Source: a virus
DNA length: 61,454 bases
Direction: 5' to 3' (one strand)
Virus record (IMG/VR): IMGVR_UViG_3300021368_000782
Span: 1-61,454 of that record
The position numbers and the translations under genes were made by a program. This document shows positions 46,606-55,179 of the stretch, piece after piece. The notes under the pieces were generated by a model, which ran no database searches, had not been told where the DNA came from, and saw nothing but the letters and a program-made list of their open reading frames with translations. Position 1 is the first letter of the stretch; every line of letters begins with the position of its first letter.

Positions 46606-46859
46606 AGAAAGGAGTTAAAATTCTCCATAAAAAATGTCATCCAGACCTCGCTCAAGATAGATCTCTTCCTTATACAGCTTACTTGGTGACATATGTTGAA
46701 GATGGAGAGACTAGTTACGATATCGCAACCTGTAGTAAACAGGTAGAATTATTTGATTATTATTGGGATCTTTATAGACATGACTTCAAGAGATTCGATC
46801 AAACTGAAGGAAGAGTCAATCCGAAACTTTGGAACCCAAAGAAGGATGAAAAAAAATGA
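46602..46859 (+). CDS. Small protein with TTG start, 85 residues
   Basis: TTG 46602 overlaps the previous stop (TTGA) and gives MKKGVKILHKKCHPDLAQDR; a GTG at 46587 is an alternative. The product has a short beta-rich centre (TAYLVTYVEDGETSYDIATC) and a basic end. It overlaps the next gene by four bases. Function unknown. Confidence 0.6.
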   Translation: MKKGVKILHKKCHPDLAQDRSLPYTAYLVTYVEDGETSYDIATCSKQVELFDYYWDLYRHDFKRFDQTEGRVNPKLWNPKKDEKK

Positions 46860-47020
46860 AAACCTTAGATGTTGCTTTAGTACAATTCTTTCGTAGAGTT
46901 GAAGTGATCACCGCTATGGAGATGGGTGGTAAGATCTCATCAGAAGAGGCTTACCAACGAATCAAAATAGAGATGAAACTACTAAAGAAAAACAGAAAAC
47001 ATATCAACAAAGCCTCCTAA
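46856..47020 (+). CDS. Small basic protein, 54 residues
   Basis: The product (MKTLDVALVQFFRRVEVITA at the start) is helical and ends in a lysine-rich stretch. Its last codons form the 5' arm of a terminator. Function unknown. Confidence 0.55.
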   Translation: MKTLDVALVQFFRRVEVITAMEMGGKISSEEAYQRIKIEMKLLKKNRKHINKAS

Positions 47021-47063
47021 CGGGGGTTTTTTTCTTGACATAATAAGCGCTTAATGTTAGAAT
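47008..47063 (+). promoter_or_regulatory. Terminator followed by promoter of thyX
   Basis: CCTCC/GGGGG with flanking A/T pairs and a seven-T run form a terminator at about 47008-47034. TTGACA (47035-47040) follows at once and is 17 bases from TAGAAT (47058-47063). Confidence 0.7.
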
Positions 47064-47085
47064 TACATCATGTTCGGAGAAAACT

Positions 47086-47724
47086 ATGACGGTTAAACTT
47101 GTCTCGGTCACACCTGATGCTGAGAAGACAATGGCTTATGTTGCTAGGGTGTCCAATCCTAACAACCAACCCAACCCCAACTATGCGGGTCTGCTTCGTT
47201 ACTGCATCAAACATCAACACTGGTCTGTGTTTGAACAAGCATTCATGACTCTGGAGATTGAGACTACCCGTGGTATCGCAGCCCAGATCCTACGTCACCG
47301 TAGCTTCACATATCAGGAATTTTCACAACGGTATGCAGATGTAAGTCTGTTGACTGACAACATTCCTATTCCCGAACTACGCCGTCAAGATACCAAGAAT
47401 CGTCAGAACTCAACTGATGACCTTCCTCCTGGTGTTGTTGAACAGTATCAGAAGAAGATCCAGAAACACTTTGATGATGCATCTGCACTCTATCAAAACC
47501 TTCTGGATGTCGGAGTCGCAAAAGAGTGTGCTCGCTTTGTCCTGCCTCTCGCTTGTCCGACTCGTATCTACATGACCGGCAGTGTTCGGTCTTGGCTTCA
47601 TTACATCGATCTGAGGTCCGCCCACGGTACTCAGAAAGAACACATGGACATCGCTAATGCATGTCGTGACATTTTCAAAGAACAATTCCCAATTGTTTCT
47701 GAGGCAATGGAATGGAATACATGA
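47086..47724 (+). CDS. thyX: Flavin-dependent thymidylate synthase ThyX
   Basis: This 212-residue enzyme makes dTMP from dUMP with FAD and NADPH. The ThyX motif region RHRSFTYQEFSQRY (about residues 70-83) and the C-terminal GSVRSWLHYIDLRSAHGTQK segment are present. It complements NrdAB in dNTP supply. It overlaps the next gene by 13 bases. Confidence 0.95.
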   Translation: MTVKLVSVTPDAEKTMAYVARVSNPNNQPNPNYAGLLRYCIKHQHWSVFEQAFMTLEIETTRGIAAQILRHRSFTYQEFSQRYADVSLLTDNIPIPELRRQDTKNRQNSTDDLPPGVVEQYQKKIQKHFDDASALYQNLLDVGVAKECARFVLPLACPTRIYMTGSVRSWLHYIDLRSAHGTQKEHMDIANACRDIFKEQFPIVSEAMEWNT

Positions 47725-48209
47725 TCTATGATGATTTCCTCCCTGAAGATTTGTTTGTACAAGTCAGGGATGCAATCATCAATTCCAATTTCCCCATGTA
47801 TTATCAGACCACTACAGTGACTGATAAAAAACGACAAGATGAAATTAGTTTTGCCCATACTCTTTATAGAGACTATGGACCAACTAGTAGTAATTTTGAT
47901 ATTCTAAAGTTGTTGATTGGTCAAAGTGATATCATTGATTGTAAATCTATTTTGAGATCAAAGATCAATTGCTATCCTAGAACTGAGAAACTTGTCGAAC
48001 ATGATCTACACACTGATTATGATTTCCCACATAAAGGTTTCTTATATTACTTGAATACTTGTGATGGGTATACTATACTGAATAATGGAGAGGATACTGT
48101 GGACAGCGTTGAAAATCGACTTTTGGTTTTTGATCCTTCTATACCACATGCATCCACATCATGCACTGATGAAAAGTGTAGATGGAACATTATCATGAAT
48201 TACCTATGA
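47712..48209 (+). CDS. 2-oxoglutarate/Fe(II)-dependent oxygenase
   Basis: This 165-residue protein has the jelly-roll oxygenase motif HTDYD (about 97-101, H-x-D), a distal histidine in PSIPHAST, and an arginine in KCRWNIIM for 2-oxoglutarate. Such proteins are common in cyanophages. The substrate could be a protein, nucleotide or metabolite. ATG 47712 or 47721 is the start. It overlaps thyX and the next gene. Confidence 0.85.
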   Translation: MEYMIYDDFLPEDLFVQVRDAIINSNFPMYYQTTTVTDKKRQDEISFAHTLYRDYGPTSSNFDILKLLIGQSDIIDCKSILRSKINCYPRTEKLVEHDLHTDYDFPHKGFLYYLNTCDGYTILNNGEDTVDSVENRLLVFDPSIPHASTSCTDEKCRWNIIMNYL

Positions 48210-48733
48210 ACATCTTTGTGACTGACCCTGACCCTATTGCCTGTGCTAAAGTTCTCCCTGATAAACACATTGTTAAGATGCCACTTGAATGCTGTCAAAT
48301 GCTATCTATTGTTGCATCTGACAAGTGGGGTCATGGATTTGGTACGCTTCCGAAAGCAGACGGTAACCCTTATGCAACTGAGAAGGGTGCATTTCGTAAT
48401 CATCCTTGTACTAAATGGGCAAATGACTATGTACTCAACTGGAGGTGGTTGATTCGTCATGGTCTTGCCCTATGTGAAGAGTATTCACATAGATACCAAA
48501 AGATCCATACCTGTCTTACTGCACTATCACATGCAAACCAAATTTTTCCATTTGGAGATCCTACAGGTAGATCTGGAAAAGACCCTAAACCCTTTGTTCG
48601 CGCTATGCCAGATGAGTTTAAACTTGACACAAGCATCGACACTTTTACTGCTTACAAAATGTACATTAGCAGCAAACCTTGGGTTGCATCTAATTATCTT
48701 CGTGACCCATCCAGAAAGCCCGATTGGGTCTGA
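48206..48733 (+). CDS. Conserved phage protein, 175 residues
   Basis: The start is ATG 48206, coupled to the oxygenase stop. The N-terminus MNIFVTDPDPIACAKVLPDK, then HIVKMPLECCQML, and the centre HPCTKWANDYVLNWRWLIRH define a family I have seen in many phages without a settled function. Conserved His, Cys and Trp suggest a DNA repair or enzymatic fold, but no catalytic set is clear to me. Confidence 0.7.
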   Translation: MNIFVTDPDPIACAKVLPDKHIVKMPLECCQMLSIVASDKWGHGFGTLPKADGNPYATEKGAFRNHPCTKWANDYVLNWRWLIRHGLALCEEYSHRYQKIHTCLTALSHANQIFPFGDPTGRSGKDPKPFVRAMPDEFKLDTSIDTFTAYKMYISSKPWVASNYLRDPSRKPDWV

Positions 48734-48736
48734 GTC

Positions 48737-49072
48737 ATGAGACATATTTTATTTACTTTAAAAGAATGTCCACACTACCTCCTAGATGATGAAGCACATA
48801 TTCGTGAATCCTTAGTTGCTGCTGCAATACTTGCAGAGAGTACACTTCTAGACTTGTCATCACACAAGTTTGATCCACAAGGAGTCACTGCGGTTGCTTT
48901 ACTTGCTGAGTCACACATCAGCATACATACATGGCCCGAAAAAGGTATGGCTGTCTGTGATGTATTTACTTGCGGGGATCACACTAAACCAGAATCCGCT
49001 GCAAAGTATCTGTATCAAGTCATGGGTGCCAAAGATTCGGTCTCTGAAACCTTCACTAGACCATTGCACTAA
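48737..49072 (+). CDS. speD: S-adenosylmethionine decarboxylase SpeD
   Basis: This 111-residue prokaryotic-type pyruvoyl enzyme is used for polyamine synthesis. The self-cleavage site is E58-S59 in AESHISIHTWPE, with His64 and the catalytic Cys79 (DVFTCGDH). Polyamines neutralise packaged DNA and support photosystem II. It starts four bases after the preceding gene. Confidence 0.94.
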   Translation: MRHILFTLKECPHYLLDDEAHIRESLVAAAILAESTLLDLSSHKFDPQGVTAVALLAESHISIHTWPEKGMAVCDVFTCGDHTKPESAAKYLYQVMGAKDSVSETFTRPLH

Positions 49073-49095
49073 ATAAAACTACACCATTTAAAATC

Positions 49096-49329
49096 ATGCC
49101 CACATACCCTGTTAAACATAAAGAGACTGGGGAGACTAAGACTCTCCACATGACCATGAAAGACTACTGTACCTGGAAGGATGAGAATCCAGACTGGGAT
49201 AAGGATTGGTCTGCAGGGTGTGCAGGCGTCGCCGAAGTTGGTGAATGGAAAAACAAAGTTGACGGTGGATTCAAAGATGTCTTGACGAATATCAAGAACC
49301 ACCACCCAGGCGCCACATTTGAAGTCTAA
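49096..49329 (+). CDS. Small conserved protein, 77 residues
   Basis: The product begins MPTYPVKHKETGETKTLHMT, reminiscent of the FmdB-type small zinc-ribbon start, but lacks its CxxC pairs. A CTAAATA motif is just upstream (49070). Common in cyanophages beside phoH; function unknown. Confidence 0.65.
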   Translation: MPTYPVKHKETGETKTLHMTMKDYCTWKDENPDWDKDWSAGCAGVAEVGEWKNKVDGGFKDVLTNIKNHHPGATFEV

Positions 49330-49337
49330 ACAAAACT

Positions 49338-50078
49338 ATGCCAAGAAAGAAGAAATCTCTCGCTGATACTAGCGCAAAGGTGATGCGTCGTAAGAAACCG
49401 ATCAATAATGATCAACTTCTTGACATTTCGCCACTTACCCCAACACAAGACAAGGTGTTTGAGGAGTGGACTAAAGACAAAAACCTTTGTCTCTTTGGTG
49501 CTGCAGGTACAGGTAAAACATTTGTTGCTCTGTATCTTGCACTGAAGTCTGTTCTGGATGAGAACACTCCCTATGAGAAGATCTATATCGTCAGATCTCT
49601 TGTAGCAACCCGTGAGATTGGTTTCCTTCCTGGTGACCATGATGACAAAGCTGCATTGTATCAGATTCCATATAAGAACATGGTTCAATACATGTTCGAG
49701 ATGCCTTCTGATTCAGACTTTGACATTCTCTATGATAAACTGAAAGAACAGGAAACTATTTCTTTCTGGTCCACCAGTTTTATTCGTGGTACTACTCTCG
49801 ATAACTCTATTGTTATCATTGATGAGATGCAGAACTTGAATTTTCACGAACTTGATAGTATAATTACAAGGTGTGGTCAAGACACCAAGATTATTTTCTC
49901 TGGTGATGCCGTACAGTCCGACCTTCAAAAGACTAATGAACGTAATGGTATTCTAAATTTCATGAGTATCATTCGGAACATGGAAGAGTTCAGTTGTATT
50001 GAATTCAATATCCAAGACATTGTTCGTTCTGGTCTGGTCCGAAGTTATCTTGTCGCAAAAATTGAAGCAGGATTTTGA
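49338..50078 (+). CDS. phoH: PhoH-like ATPase
   Basis: This 246-residue P-loop ATPase has Walker A GAAGTGKTFVAL, Walker B IVIIDEMQNL and the FSGDAVQSDL motif. PhoH is widespread in cyanophages; its role (RNA helicase/nuclease-related) is uncertain. The basic N-terminus (MPRKKKSLADTSAKVMRRKK) may bind RNA. It overlaps the exonuclease start (TGATG). Confidence 0.94.
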   Translation: MPRKKKSLADTSAKVMRRKKPINNDQLLDISPLTPTQDKVFEEWTKDKNLCLFGAAGTGKTFVALYLALKSVLDENTPYEKIYIVRSLVATREIGFLPGDHDDKAALYQIPYKNMVQYMFEMPSDSDFDILYDKLKEQETISFWSTSFIRGTTLDNSIVIIDEMQNLNFHELDSIITRCGQDTKIIFSGDAVQSDLQKTNERNGILNFMSIIRNMEEFSCIEFNIQDIVRSGLVRSYLVAKIEAGF

Positions 50079-50740
50079 TGTTTGAACATGTTGAACTCGA
50101 TCTCCCTGCTAAACTTAAACGCGAAGAGATCGACGGTAAGAGATACTATCGATTACCTGATGATGATGTAACTAAATTAGTTTCCATCACCACGGTTACT
50201 AGTTTCCAATCTAGAAAAGCAATTGCAAAGTGGCGCCGTAAAGTCGGTGAATCAGAAGCAAACAAAATTTCTAGTCGTGCTGCAAGTCGTGGGACTGATA
50301 TGCACACACTGGTTGAACACTACTTAAAGAACGAACCAATCCCAGAGAAACAACCACTCTCTGAATTCTTATTTAAGTTTGCTAAACCAAAACTAAACAA
50401 CCTAAACAAAATCCACGCTTTAGAAAAGTCCCTATATAGTAAGAGACTTGGCGTAGCAGGAACTGTTGATTGCATTGCAGAATACAACGGTGAACTCGCT
50501 ATAGTTGACTTCAAGACTTCAAAAGAACCAAAACCTAGAGAATGGATTGAAAGTTACTTCGTACAAGCTGTTGGATATGCTTGTATGTTGTACGAATTGA
50601 CTGGTATTTCAGTCAAAAAACTTGTTATCATTATGTCATGTGAAAATGGAGAGTGCGCCGTCTATGAAGAGTACGACAAACAAAAGTATATTCGATTACT
50701 TATGCAGTACATCCGTAACTGGAAAGAATTTAATGAGTAG
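50078..50740 (+). CDS. RecB/MGME1-like exonuclease
   Basis: This 220-residue PD-(D/E)XK nuclease has the core GVAGTVDCIAEYNGELAIVD, then FKTSK, with conserved D, D and K. It resembles Cas4/RecB-type and mitochondrial MGME1 single-strand exonucleases. A role in DNA recombination or host DNA degradation is plausible. The upstream RASRGTDMHTLVEHYL segment is the usual family start. Confidence 0.85.
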   Translation: MFEHVELDLPAKLKREEIDGKRYYRLPDDDVTKLVSITTVTSFQSRKAIAKWRRKVGESEANKISSRAASRGTDMHTLVEHYLKNEPIPEKQPLSEFLFKFAKPKLNNLNKIHALEKSLYSKRLGVAGTVDCIAEYNGELAIVDFKTSKEPKPREWIESYFVQAVGYACMLYELTGISVKKLVIIMSCENGECAVYEEYDKQKYIRLLMQYIRNWKEFNE

Positions 50741-51002
50741 ACAAAAGGACGAACTGGAGAACTTGCTCGAGGGTAAGTTCTTAACTGCCTCTAAGTTCTC
50801 TCTGGAGATCGAAGAGATTGTTCGTGACTGCAAAGGTGAACTTAATTACATCGAAGCTATCATTTGCTACTGCGAAGAAAACCAGATCGAGTTGGAGTCT
50901 GTAAACAAACTGATTTCCAAACCACTCAAAGAAAAGATCCGTGCTGACGCACAGAGATTGAATTGCATCAAAAGAACCACTCGCGCTAAACTGCCGCTGT
51001 GA
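50733..51002 (+). CDS. gp33: Late transcription co-activator gp33
   Basis: This 89-residue protein bridges RNA polymerase and the gp45 clamp on late promoters in T4. ATG 50733 gives MSRQKDELENLLEGKF; the family core is LNYIEAIICYCEENQIELES, then ISKPLKEKIRADAQRLN and a basic end. It overlaps gene 59 by four bases. It fits the TATAAATA late boxes in the window. Confidence 0.85.
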   Translation: MSRQKDELENLLEGKFLTASKFSLEIEEIVRDCKGELNYIEAIICYCEENQIELESVNKLISKPLKEKIRADAQRLNCIKRTTRAKLPL

Positions 51003-51592
51003 CGGGGTTTGAAGTATACAAAACCTATCTAGCAATCAAATTACATTTCACAAAGGACGACTACAATTACTTTACTTTCAATGGGAAGTCAAGGGCATCT
51101 GAGTCGTCCTTTGAAAAAAGAAAAGACAGATACTTTTTCAAGAAACTTGCTACTAAGTTTGACAAAGATACTATCTTACAGTTCTTTGTGTCTCATTTTG
51201 TAGAGAATAGTAGTACATGGATTGGTGATCTATCTGTATACAACTCTTCCACATATAATGCTTGGAAGAAAAAGATTCAATCTATGACATTCATGTTTGA
51301 GAATGATATAGATTATCTTATTGACATCTGTAATTTTGAAGATTTATTTGATTGCAAATCTGGTAATCATCCTATACTATTGCAAGCGTATCTTGGTGAT
51401 AGAGTAACTCTAGAATCCATGGTAATATTGAATGCTCTGGTCAAATATATTCCTGACTTTGATAAGAAGATCAAGGAACCTATTGTATGGGCAGAAGTAA
51501 GAAAGAAGGTAGTGAAATACGAACCTTTTCTTTCTATAGACAAGACTAAATATAAGCGTATCCTATTACAAAAACTCGATGGCATTCTTTGA
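50999..51592 (+). CDS. gp59: Helicase loader gp59
   Basis: This 197-residue loader places helicase gp41 on forks covered by gp32. The GTG start at 50999 gives MTGFEVYKTYLAIKLHFTKD, typical of gp59. The order 33-59-(small gene)-32 is as in other T4-likes. The all-helical sequence and length (T4: 217) support the call. Confidence 0.85.
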   Translation: MTGFEVYKTYLAIKLHFTKDDYNYFTFNGKSRASESSFEKRKDRYFFKKLATKFDKDTILQFFVSHFVENSSTWIGDLSVYNSSTYNAWKKKIQSMTFMFENDIDYLIDICNFEDLFDCKSGNHPILLQAYLGDRVTLESMVILNALVKYIPDFDKKIKEPIVWAEVRKKVVKYEPFLSIDKTKYKRILLQKLDGIL

Positions 51593-51908
51593 TGAGGTTC
51601 CCATCCGTGCTGAAGCTGCAGAACTCTTTGATCTATATCAAAGTATGATGCGTCTAAGTATGGGTGGGTTATTGAATATGGAGCAGAAACAAGATTACCT
51701 AGACAAAATGACTAGGATTGTTGAACTGCAAAAGATCATGTACTTCAGAGCAAAATACTCTGAGGAAGATGATGCATTTGAATTCATCCAACACATGAAG
51801 CAATGCTCTAGAGTCTTGGGATACGATGGTGATGTAGATGAGGTCTTCACTGCTATGGAGTCGGACCTCAACAAAGCTCAACAAGCACTTAATATGGGAG
51901 ACACTTGA
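51579..51908 (+). CDS. DUF1825-like protein, 109 residues
   Basis: The N-terminus MAFFDEVPIRAEAAELFDLY and the helical layout resemble DUF1825, a small protein universal in marine cyanobacteria (remembered, not searched). If so, this is a host-derived gene embedded between 59 and 32. Its TGA stop is inside the -35 of the gene 32 promoter. Function unknown in host and phage. Confidence 0.6.
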   Translation: MAFFDEVPIRAEAAELFDLYQSMMRLSMGGLLNMEQKQDYLDKMTRIVELQKIMYFRAKYSEEDDAFEFIQHMKQCSRVLGYDGDVDEVFTAMESDLNKAQQALNMGDT

Positions 51909-51933
51909 CTCCCACCCTACAACCTGTTATAAT
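51905..51933 (+). promoter_or_regulatory. Sigma-70 promoter of gene 32
   Basis: TTGACT and TATAAT are 17 bases apart. The 50-base leader before ATG 51988 contains CGGAGAAC as ribosome-binding site. The upstream stop TGA is inside the -35. Confidence 0.8.
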
Positions 51934-51987
51934 GATTTCGTGGACAACACCACACAAGCCAAATACGAACAAATACGGAGAACACAC

Positions 51988-52908
51988 ATGTCTTTTTCTT
52001 CCCTCAAGCGCGACTCTGCTTCCGCTTTTGAAAAACTGACTCGCGAACTGGAAAAGGTTTCATCTGGAGATAACGGATCGAACAGAGATGACAACCTTTG
52101 GAAACCAGAAATGGATAAGTCAGGTAACGGTTATGCAGTGATTCGCTTCCTGCCCGCGCCCGATGGTGAAGATCTGCCTTGGGCAAAGATCTTTAGTCAT
52201 GCATTCCAAGGTCCTGGTGGATGGTATATTGAAAATTCTTTGACTACCATTGGTAAGTCTGACCCTGTTGGTGACATGAATCGCCAACTCTGGAACAGTG
52301 GTTCTGATCGCGACAAAGAAACTGCTCGCAAACAGAAACGTAAACTGTCCTACTACTCTAACATCTATGTCGTTCAGGATCCTCTGCATCCCGAGAACGA
52401 AGGTAAGGTCTTCCTCTACAAGTATGGTAAGAAGATCCATGACAAGGTTGTTGAAGCAATGCAACCTGCATTTGCAGACGAGACTCCCATCAATCCTTTT
52501 GACTTCTGGAAGGGTGCTAACTTCAAACTGAAGATTCGCAAACTTGATGGTTACTGGAACTATGACAAGTCTGAGTTTGATTCTCCTTCAACTCTTGGTA
52601 AGTTTGATGATGATCAACTCGAAGCAATCTACAAGTCTCAGTATTCTCTCGCAGAACTGACTGCTGCAGACAAGTTCAAGACCTACGAAGAACTTGAGAA
52701 ACGCATGAATACTGTGCTGAACACCAAGAAAGCACCTCGTATCGATCCCGAGACTGTTGAAGATGAGAACGAAGGTCGCGGTTACGATCACGCTAGTGAT
52801 AGTTTCAACGCTCCTGATATCACACCTACAGCTGTAGTTCCTCAGATGAGTGCAGAAGAAAGTGAAGAGGATGCAATGTCTTACTTCGCTCGTCTTGCTG
52901 AAGAATGA
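51988..52908 (+). CDS. gp32: Single-stranded DNA-binding protein gp32
   Basis: This 306-residue SSB has a basic N-terminal cooperativity segment (MSFSSLKRDSASAFEKLTRE), an OB-fold core including NGYAVIRFLPAPDGEDLPWA, and an acidic C-terminal tail (SAEESEEDAMSYFARLAEE) that binds replication partners. The T4 zinc finger is not obvious. It is the last gene of the plus-strand replication block. Confidence 0.93.
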   Translation: MSFSSLKRDSASAFEKLTRELEKVSSGDNGSNRDDNLWKPEMDKSGNGYAVIRFLPAPDGEDLPWAKIFSHAFQGPGGWYIENSLTTIGKSDPVGDMNRQLWNSGSDRDKETARKQKRKLSYYSNIYVVQDPLHPENEGKVFLYKYGKKIHDKVVEAMQPAFADETPINPFDFWKGANFKLKIRKLDGYWNYDKSEFDSPSTLGKFDDDQLEAIYKSQYSLAELTAADKFKTYEELEKRMNTVLNTKKAPRIDPETVEDENEGRGYDHASDSFNAPDITPTAVVPQMSAEESEEDAMSYFARLAEE

Positions 52909-52917
52909 TAAATAGTT

Positions 52918-52941
52918 GTGTCACTCTTTCGTGCGTGACAC
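52918..52941 (+). repeat. Inverted repeat after gene 32
   Basis: GTGTCAC and GTGACAC, ten bases apart, lie just downstream of an ATAAATA late-type motif at 52908-52914. It would form a seven-pair hairpin near the 5' end of any late transcript from there. Confidence 0.45.
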
Positions 52942-52967
52942 TCTACGAATAGGAATATCGCTTTAAT

Positions 52968-52994
52968 GAGGGGGTTAACCACCCCTCTTTTTTT
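52968..52994 (+). terminator. Rho-independent terminator
   Basis: GAGGGG and CCCCTC with a GTTAACCA-type loop are followed by seven T residues. It separates the gene 32 unit from the convergent baseplate genes. Confidence 0.88.
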
Positions 52995-53697
52995 ATGATC
53001 TGACGAATGGTTCGGAGATTCTTAGACCTTCCCTACTAACTTTATAATCAGTATTATATTCAAGCAACTTCTCTAGTTCTTCTTCCAATAGACTTAGATA
53101 TCTCTTCCTAGGAATAATAATATCTCTTTTCTTTTCATTCTGTTCATATTCATACTCTCTGTTAGTAACTGCAGTAAGACCTTGTGTGGCAGATACAGTG
53201 TTCACAACTTGTGTTCTTACACCATTGGTTGTACTGTCTGTATAATATTCAAATGACCAGTCAGGTAAATATCCAGATGCTTGTTGTGTAGTAGTTTCTG
53301 CATATTCAACAATGATACCCTGTTTTAATACTTCGCCCAAATTACTATCAACTACTCTATCAGTTTCCCAGTGACGAATCTTATCAACATTACTAGCACC
53401 ATACTTAGTTTCCATATAGTCTTCTAATTCATCTGGTCCCATAGGCCATTCAGAGTGAATATCTGTGATGTTATTCAACAACAAAATCGTCCAATAATAA
53501 GTAGAGTCATTATATTGTTTGAATGCAAGTTGTTCTACAGTCTCTCCTGGTAGAATAGTATAAGGAACTGAAGAACTAAACACTGCATTATAACCATCAC
53601 GAGCTCTTACTCTACGAAATAAGTTCTTCGATAGTTTAAAATTATTTTTATCCTTGAAATCAGGATATAAAAAATCTGGTTGGGAATTGAAAAACAT
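52993..53697 (-). CDS. gp53: Baseplate wedge subunit gp53
   Basis: This 234-residue T4 gp53-like protein has GYNAVFSSSVPYTILPGETV, then QLAFKQYNDSTYYWTILLLN, a LysM-like segment typical of gp53, and the WPMGPDELEDYMETKYG motif. gp53 joins baseplate wedges around the hub. It is read on the minus strand after gp48 with one base between them. Confidence 0.9.
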   Translation of the reverse strand: MFFNSQPDFLYPDFKDKNNFKLSKNLFRRVRARDGYNAVFSSSVPYTILPGETVEQLAFKQYNDSTYYWTILLLNNITDIHSEWPMGPDELEDYMETKYGASNVDKIRHWETDRVVDSNLGEVLKQGIIVEYAETTTQQASGYLPDWSFEYYTDSTTNGVRTQVVNTVSATQGLTAVTNREYEYEQNEKKRDIIIPRKRYLSLLEEELEKLLEYNTDYKVSREGLRISEPFVRS

Positions 53698-53698
53698 T

Positions 53699-54706
53699 TT
53701 AGAAATTCTCGTTGATTACTTCGGTCTGTGTAATGATTTCTGTCTCGGTGAAATTCAATGTCATTGTGTATGCAACTGGATTTGCACCTTCATAAGTTGC
53801 CCAAATAGCATCAGGAGTGTAGTTGACAACAACTCCTGTCAAAATACATGGTTTGAGTCTTGGTAACGCTTCAATTTCTGCACCATTGTTACCTTGATGC
53901 CAAGAGATTCTAAAGATCTTAGGTATTGTCAACCAACGATCTGATACAGATCCTGCATCATCACCATTACCAAGAGTTGCAGCGTAATCTGGTAACGCCA
54001 TTGCTCTAAGTTTTTTGATAATTGCTTTGATCTTTGTAGTTTCTCCATCATTTCTTGGAACAAGTTTCCAATCAAATGTAAACTGTCTCATGTTTACACC
54101 GTTGAACACCTGTTCGGTATATGGGTTTTGAATTCTACCGAATGCATTCTGTGTGATTTGATTTGCAGAACTACCACCCATCTGAGCAACAGCATCTAAT
54201 GCACCCATTGCAAGACCAGTCTTACCAGCACCTGCAGCTGCTTGAAGAGTATCTGTAATTGCAGAGGATCCTTCGTTATTAACAATTTGACTTGCCAGTT
54301 TAGGAAGAACCTTTCCAAGAATACCAGAGTTCTGTGTATAGTTTGGATTGTCAGAATAATTTACATTTGCTGGTACAGGTAAAATCACTGTACCATGTGG
54401 TGCTGCATTAATCTTTGTCTTGGATTGTGTATTACCAAGAAAACTAGTAGCACTAACTACATCATTAGATACACCTGACTCACTCTCTACTGCTTTCTGA
54501 ACAATATCTTCTGCTGTTCCAGTAGTTGTAAAACTAATCTGAGATACCTTTACAAATTCTACAATATCAATCTGCATATAATCATATCCGCCACCTGAAG
54601 GCCACTGCAAATCGCCGACAAGTCTATTTTTACTACCCAGCAACCTTCTAGTATTACTGCTAAGTAATGCTAGAGCGTCTGGTATAGGGTACTGCTTCGA
54701 TGCCAT
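53699..54706 (-). CDS. gp48: Baseplate tail tube cap gp48
   Basis: This 335-residue protein matches gp48, which caps the baseplate hub and starts tail-tube growth with gp54. Helpful segments are the YMQIDIVEFVKVSQISF start and the C-terminal GVVVNYTPDAIWATYEGANP and AYTMTLNFTETEIITQTEV, a tube-protein-like fold. It is divergent from gene 4. An ATAAATA sequence lies at the divergent junction. Confidence 0.88.
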   Translation of the reverse strand: MASKQYPIPDALALLSSNTRRLLGSKNRLVGDLQWPSGGGYDYMQIDIVEFVKVSQISFTTTGTAEDIVQKAVESESGVSNDVVSATSFLGNTQSKTKINAAPHGTVILPVPANVNYSDNPNYTQNSGILGKVLPKLASQIVNNEGSSAITDTLQAAAGAGKTGLAMGALDAVAQMGGSSANQITQNAFGRIQNPYTEQVFNGVNMRQFTFDWKLVPRNDGETTKIKAIIKKLRAMALPDYAATLGNGDDAGSVSDRWLTIPKIFRISWHQGNNGAEIEALPRLKPCILTGVVVNYTPDAIWATYEGANPVAYTMTLNFTETEIITQTEVINENF

Positions 54707-54741
54707 AAATATTTTTATGCGATCTATTCCTATAGCTATAT

Positions 54742-55179
54742 ATGAACACTTTGAAGGGTAGATATATTCCGAGGAACATTCGGAAGTATAGAGGAGACTA
54801 CAAGAACATCATTTATCGTTCTTCATGGGAACTTAAGTTCATGAAATACTGTGATTTAAATGACAGTATTCTTGAATGGGGTAGTGAAGAAGTTGTGATT
54901 CCATATAGATCTCCGCTAGATAACAGAATTCACAGATACTTTGTTGACTTCTATATTAAGGTAGAAGACATGAACGGTAACATCAAGAAGTATTTGATTG
55001 AAGTCAAACCCAAAAGACAAACTGCTCCTCCACCAAAACCAAAGAGACAAACTAAAAGATACATCAGTGAAGTCACTGAGTATGCAAAGAATCAGGCTAA
55101 ATGGAAAGCCGCAACTGAATTCTGTGAAGACAGACAGTGGAGTTTTATGATAATTACCGAAGACGAACTTAAGGTATGA
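54742..55179 (+). CDS. gp4: Head completion protein gp4 (nuclease-like)
   Basis: This 145-residue gp4-type protein is needed to finish DNA-filled heads. YRSSWELKFMKYCDLNDSIL and the TnsA-like nuclease core FVDFYIK with YLIEVKPKRQ are visible. The basic middle (PKPKRQTKRY) suggests DNA binding. It overlaps the next gene by four bases. Confidence 0.85.
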   Translation: MNTLKGRYIPRNIRKYRGDYKNIIYRSSWELKFMKYCDLNDSILEWGSEEVVIPYRSPLDNRIHRYFVDFYIKVEDMNGNIKKYLIEVKPKRQTAPPPKPKRQTKRYISEVTEYAKNQAKWKAATEFCEDRQWSFMIITEDELKV

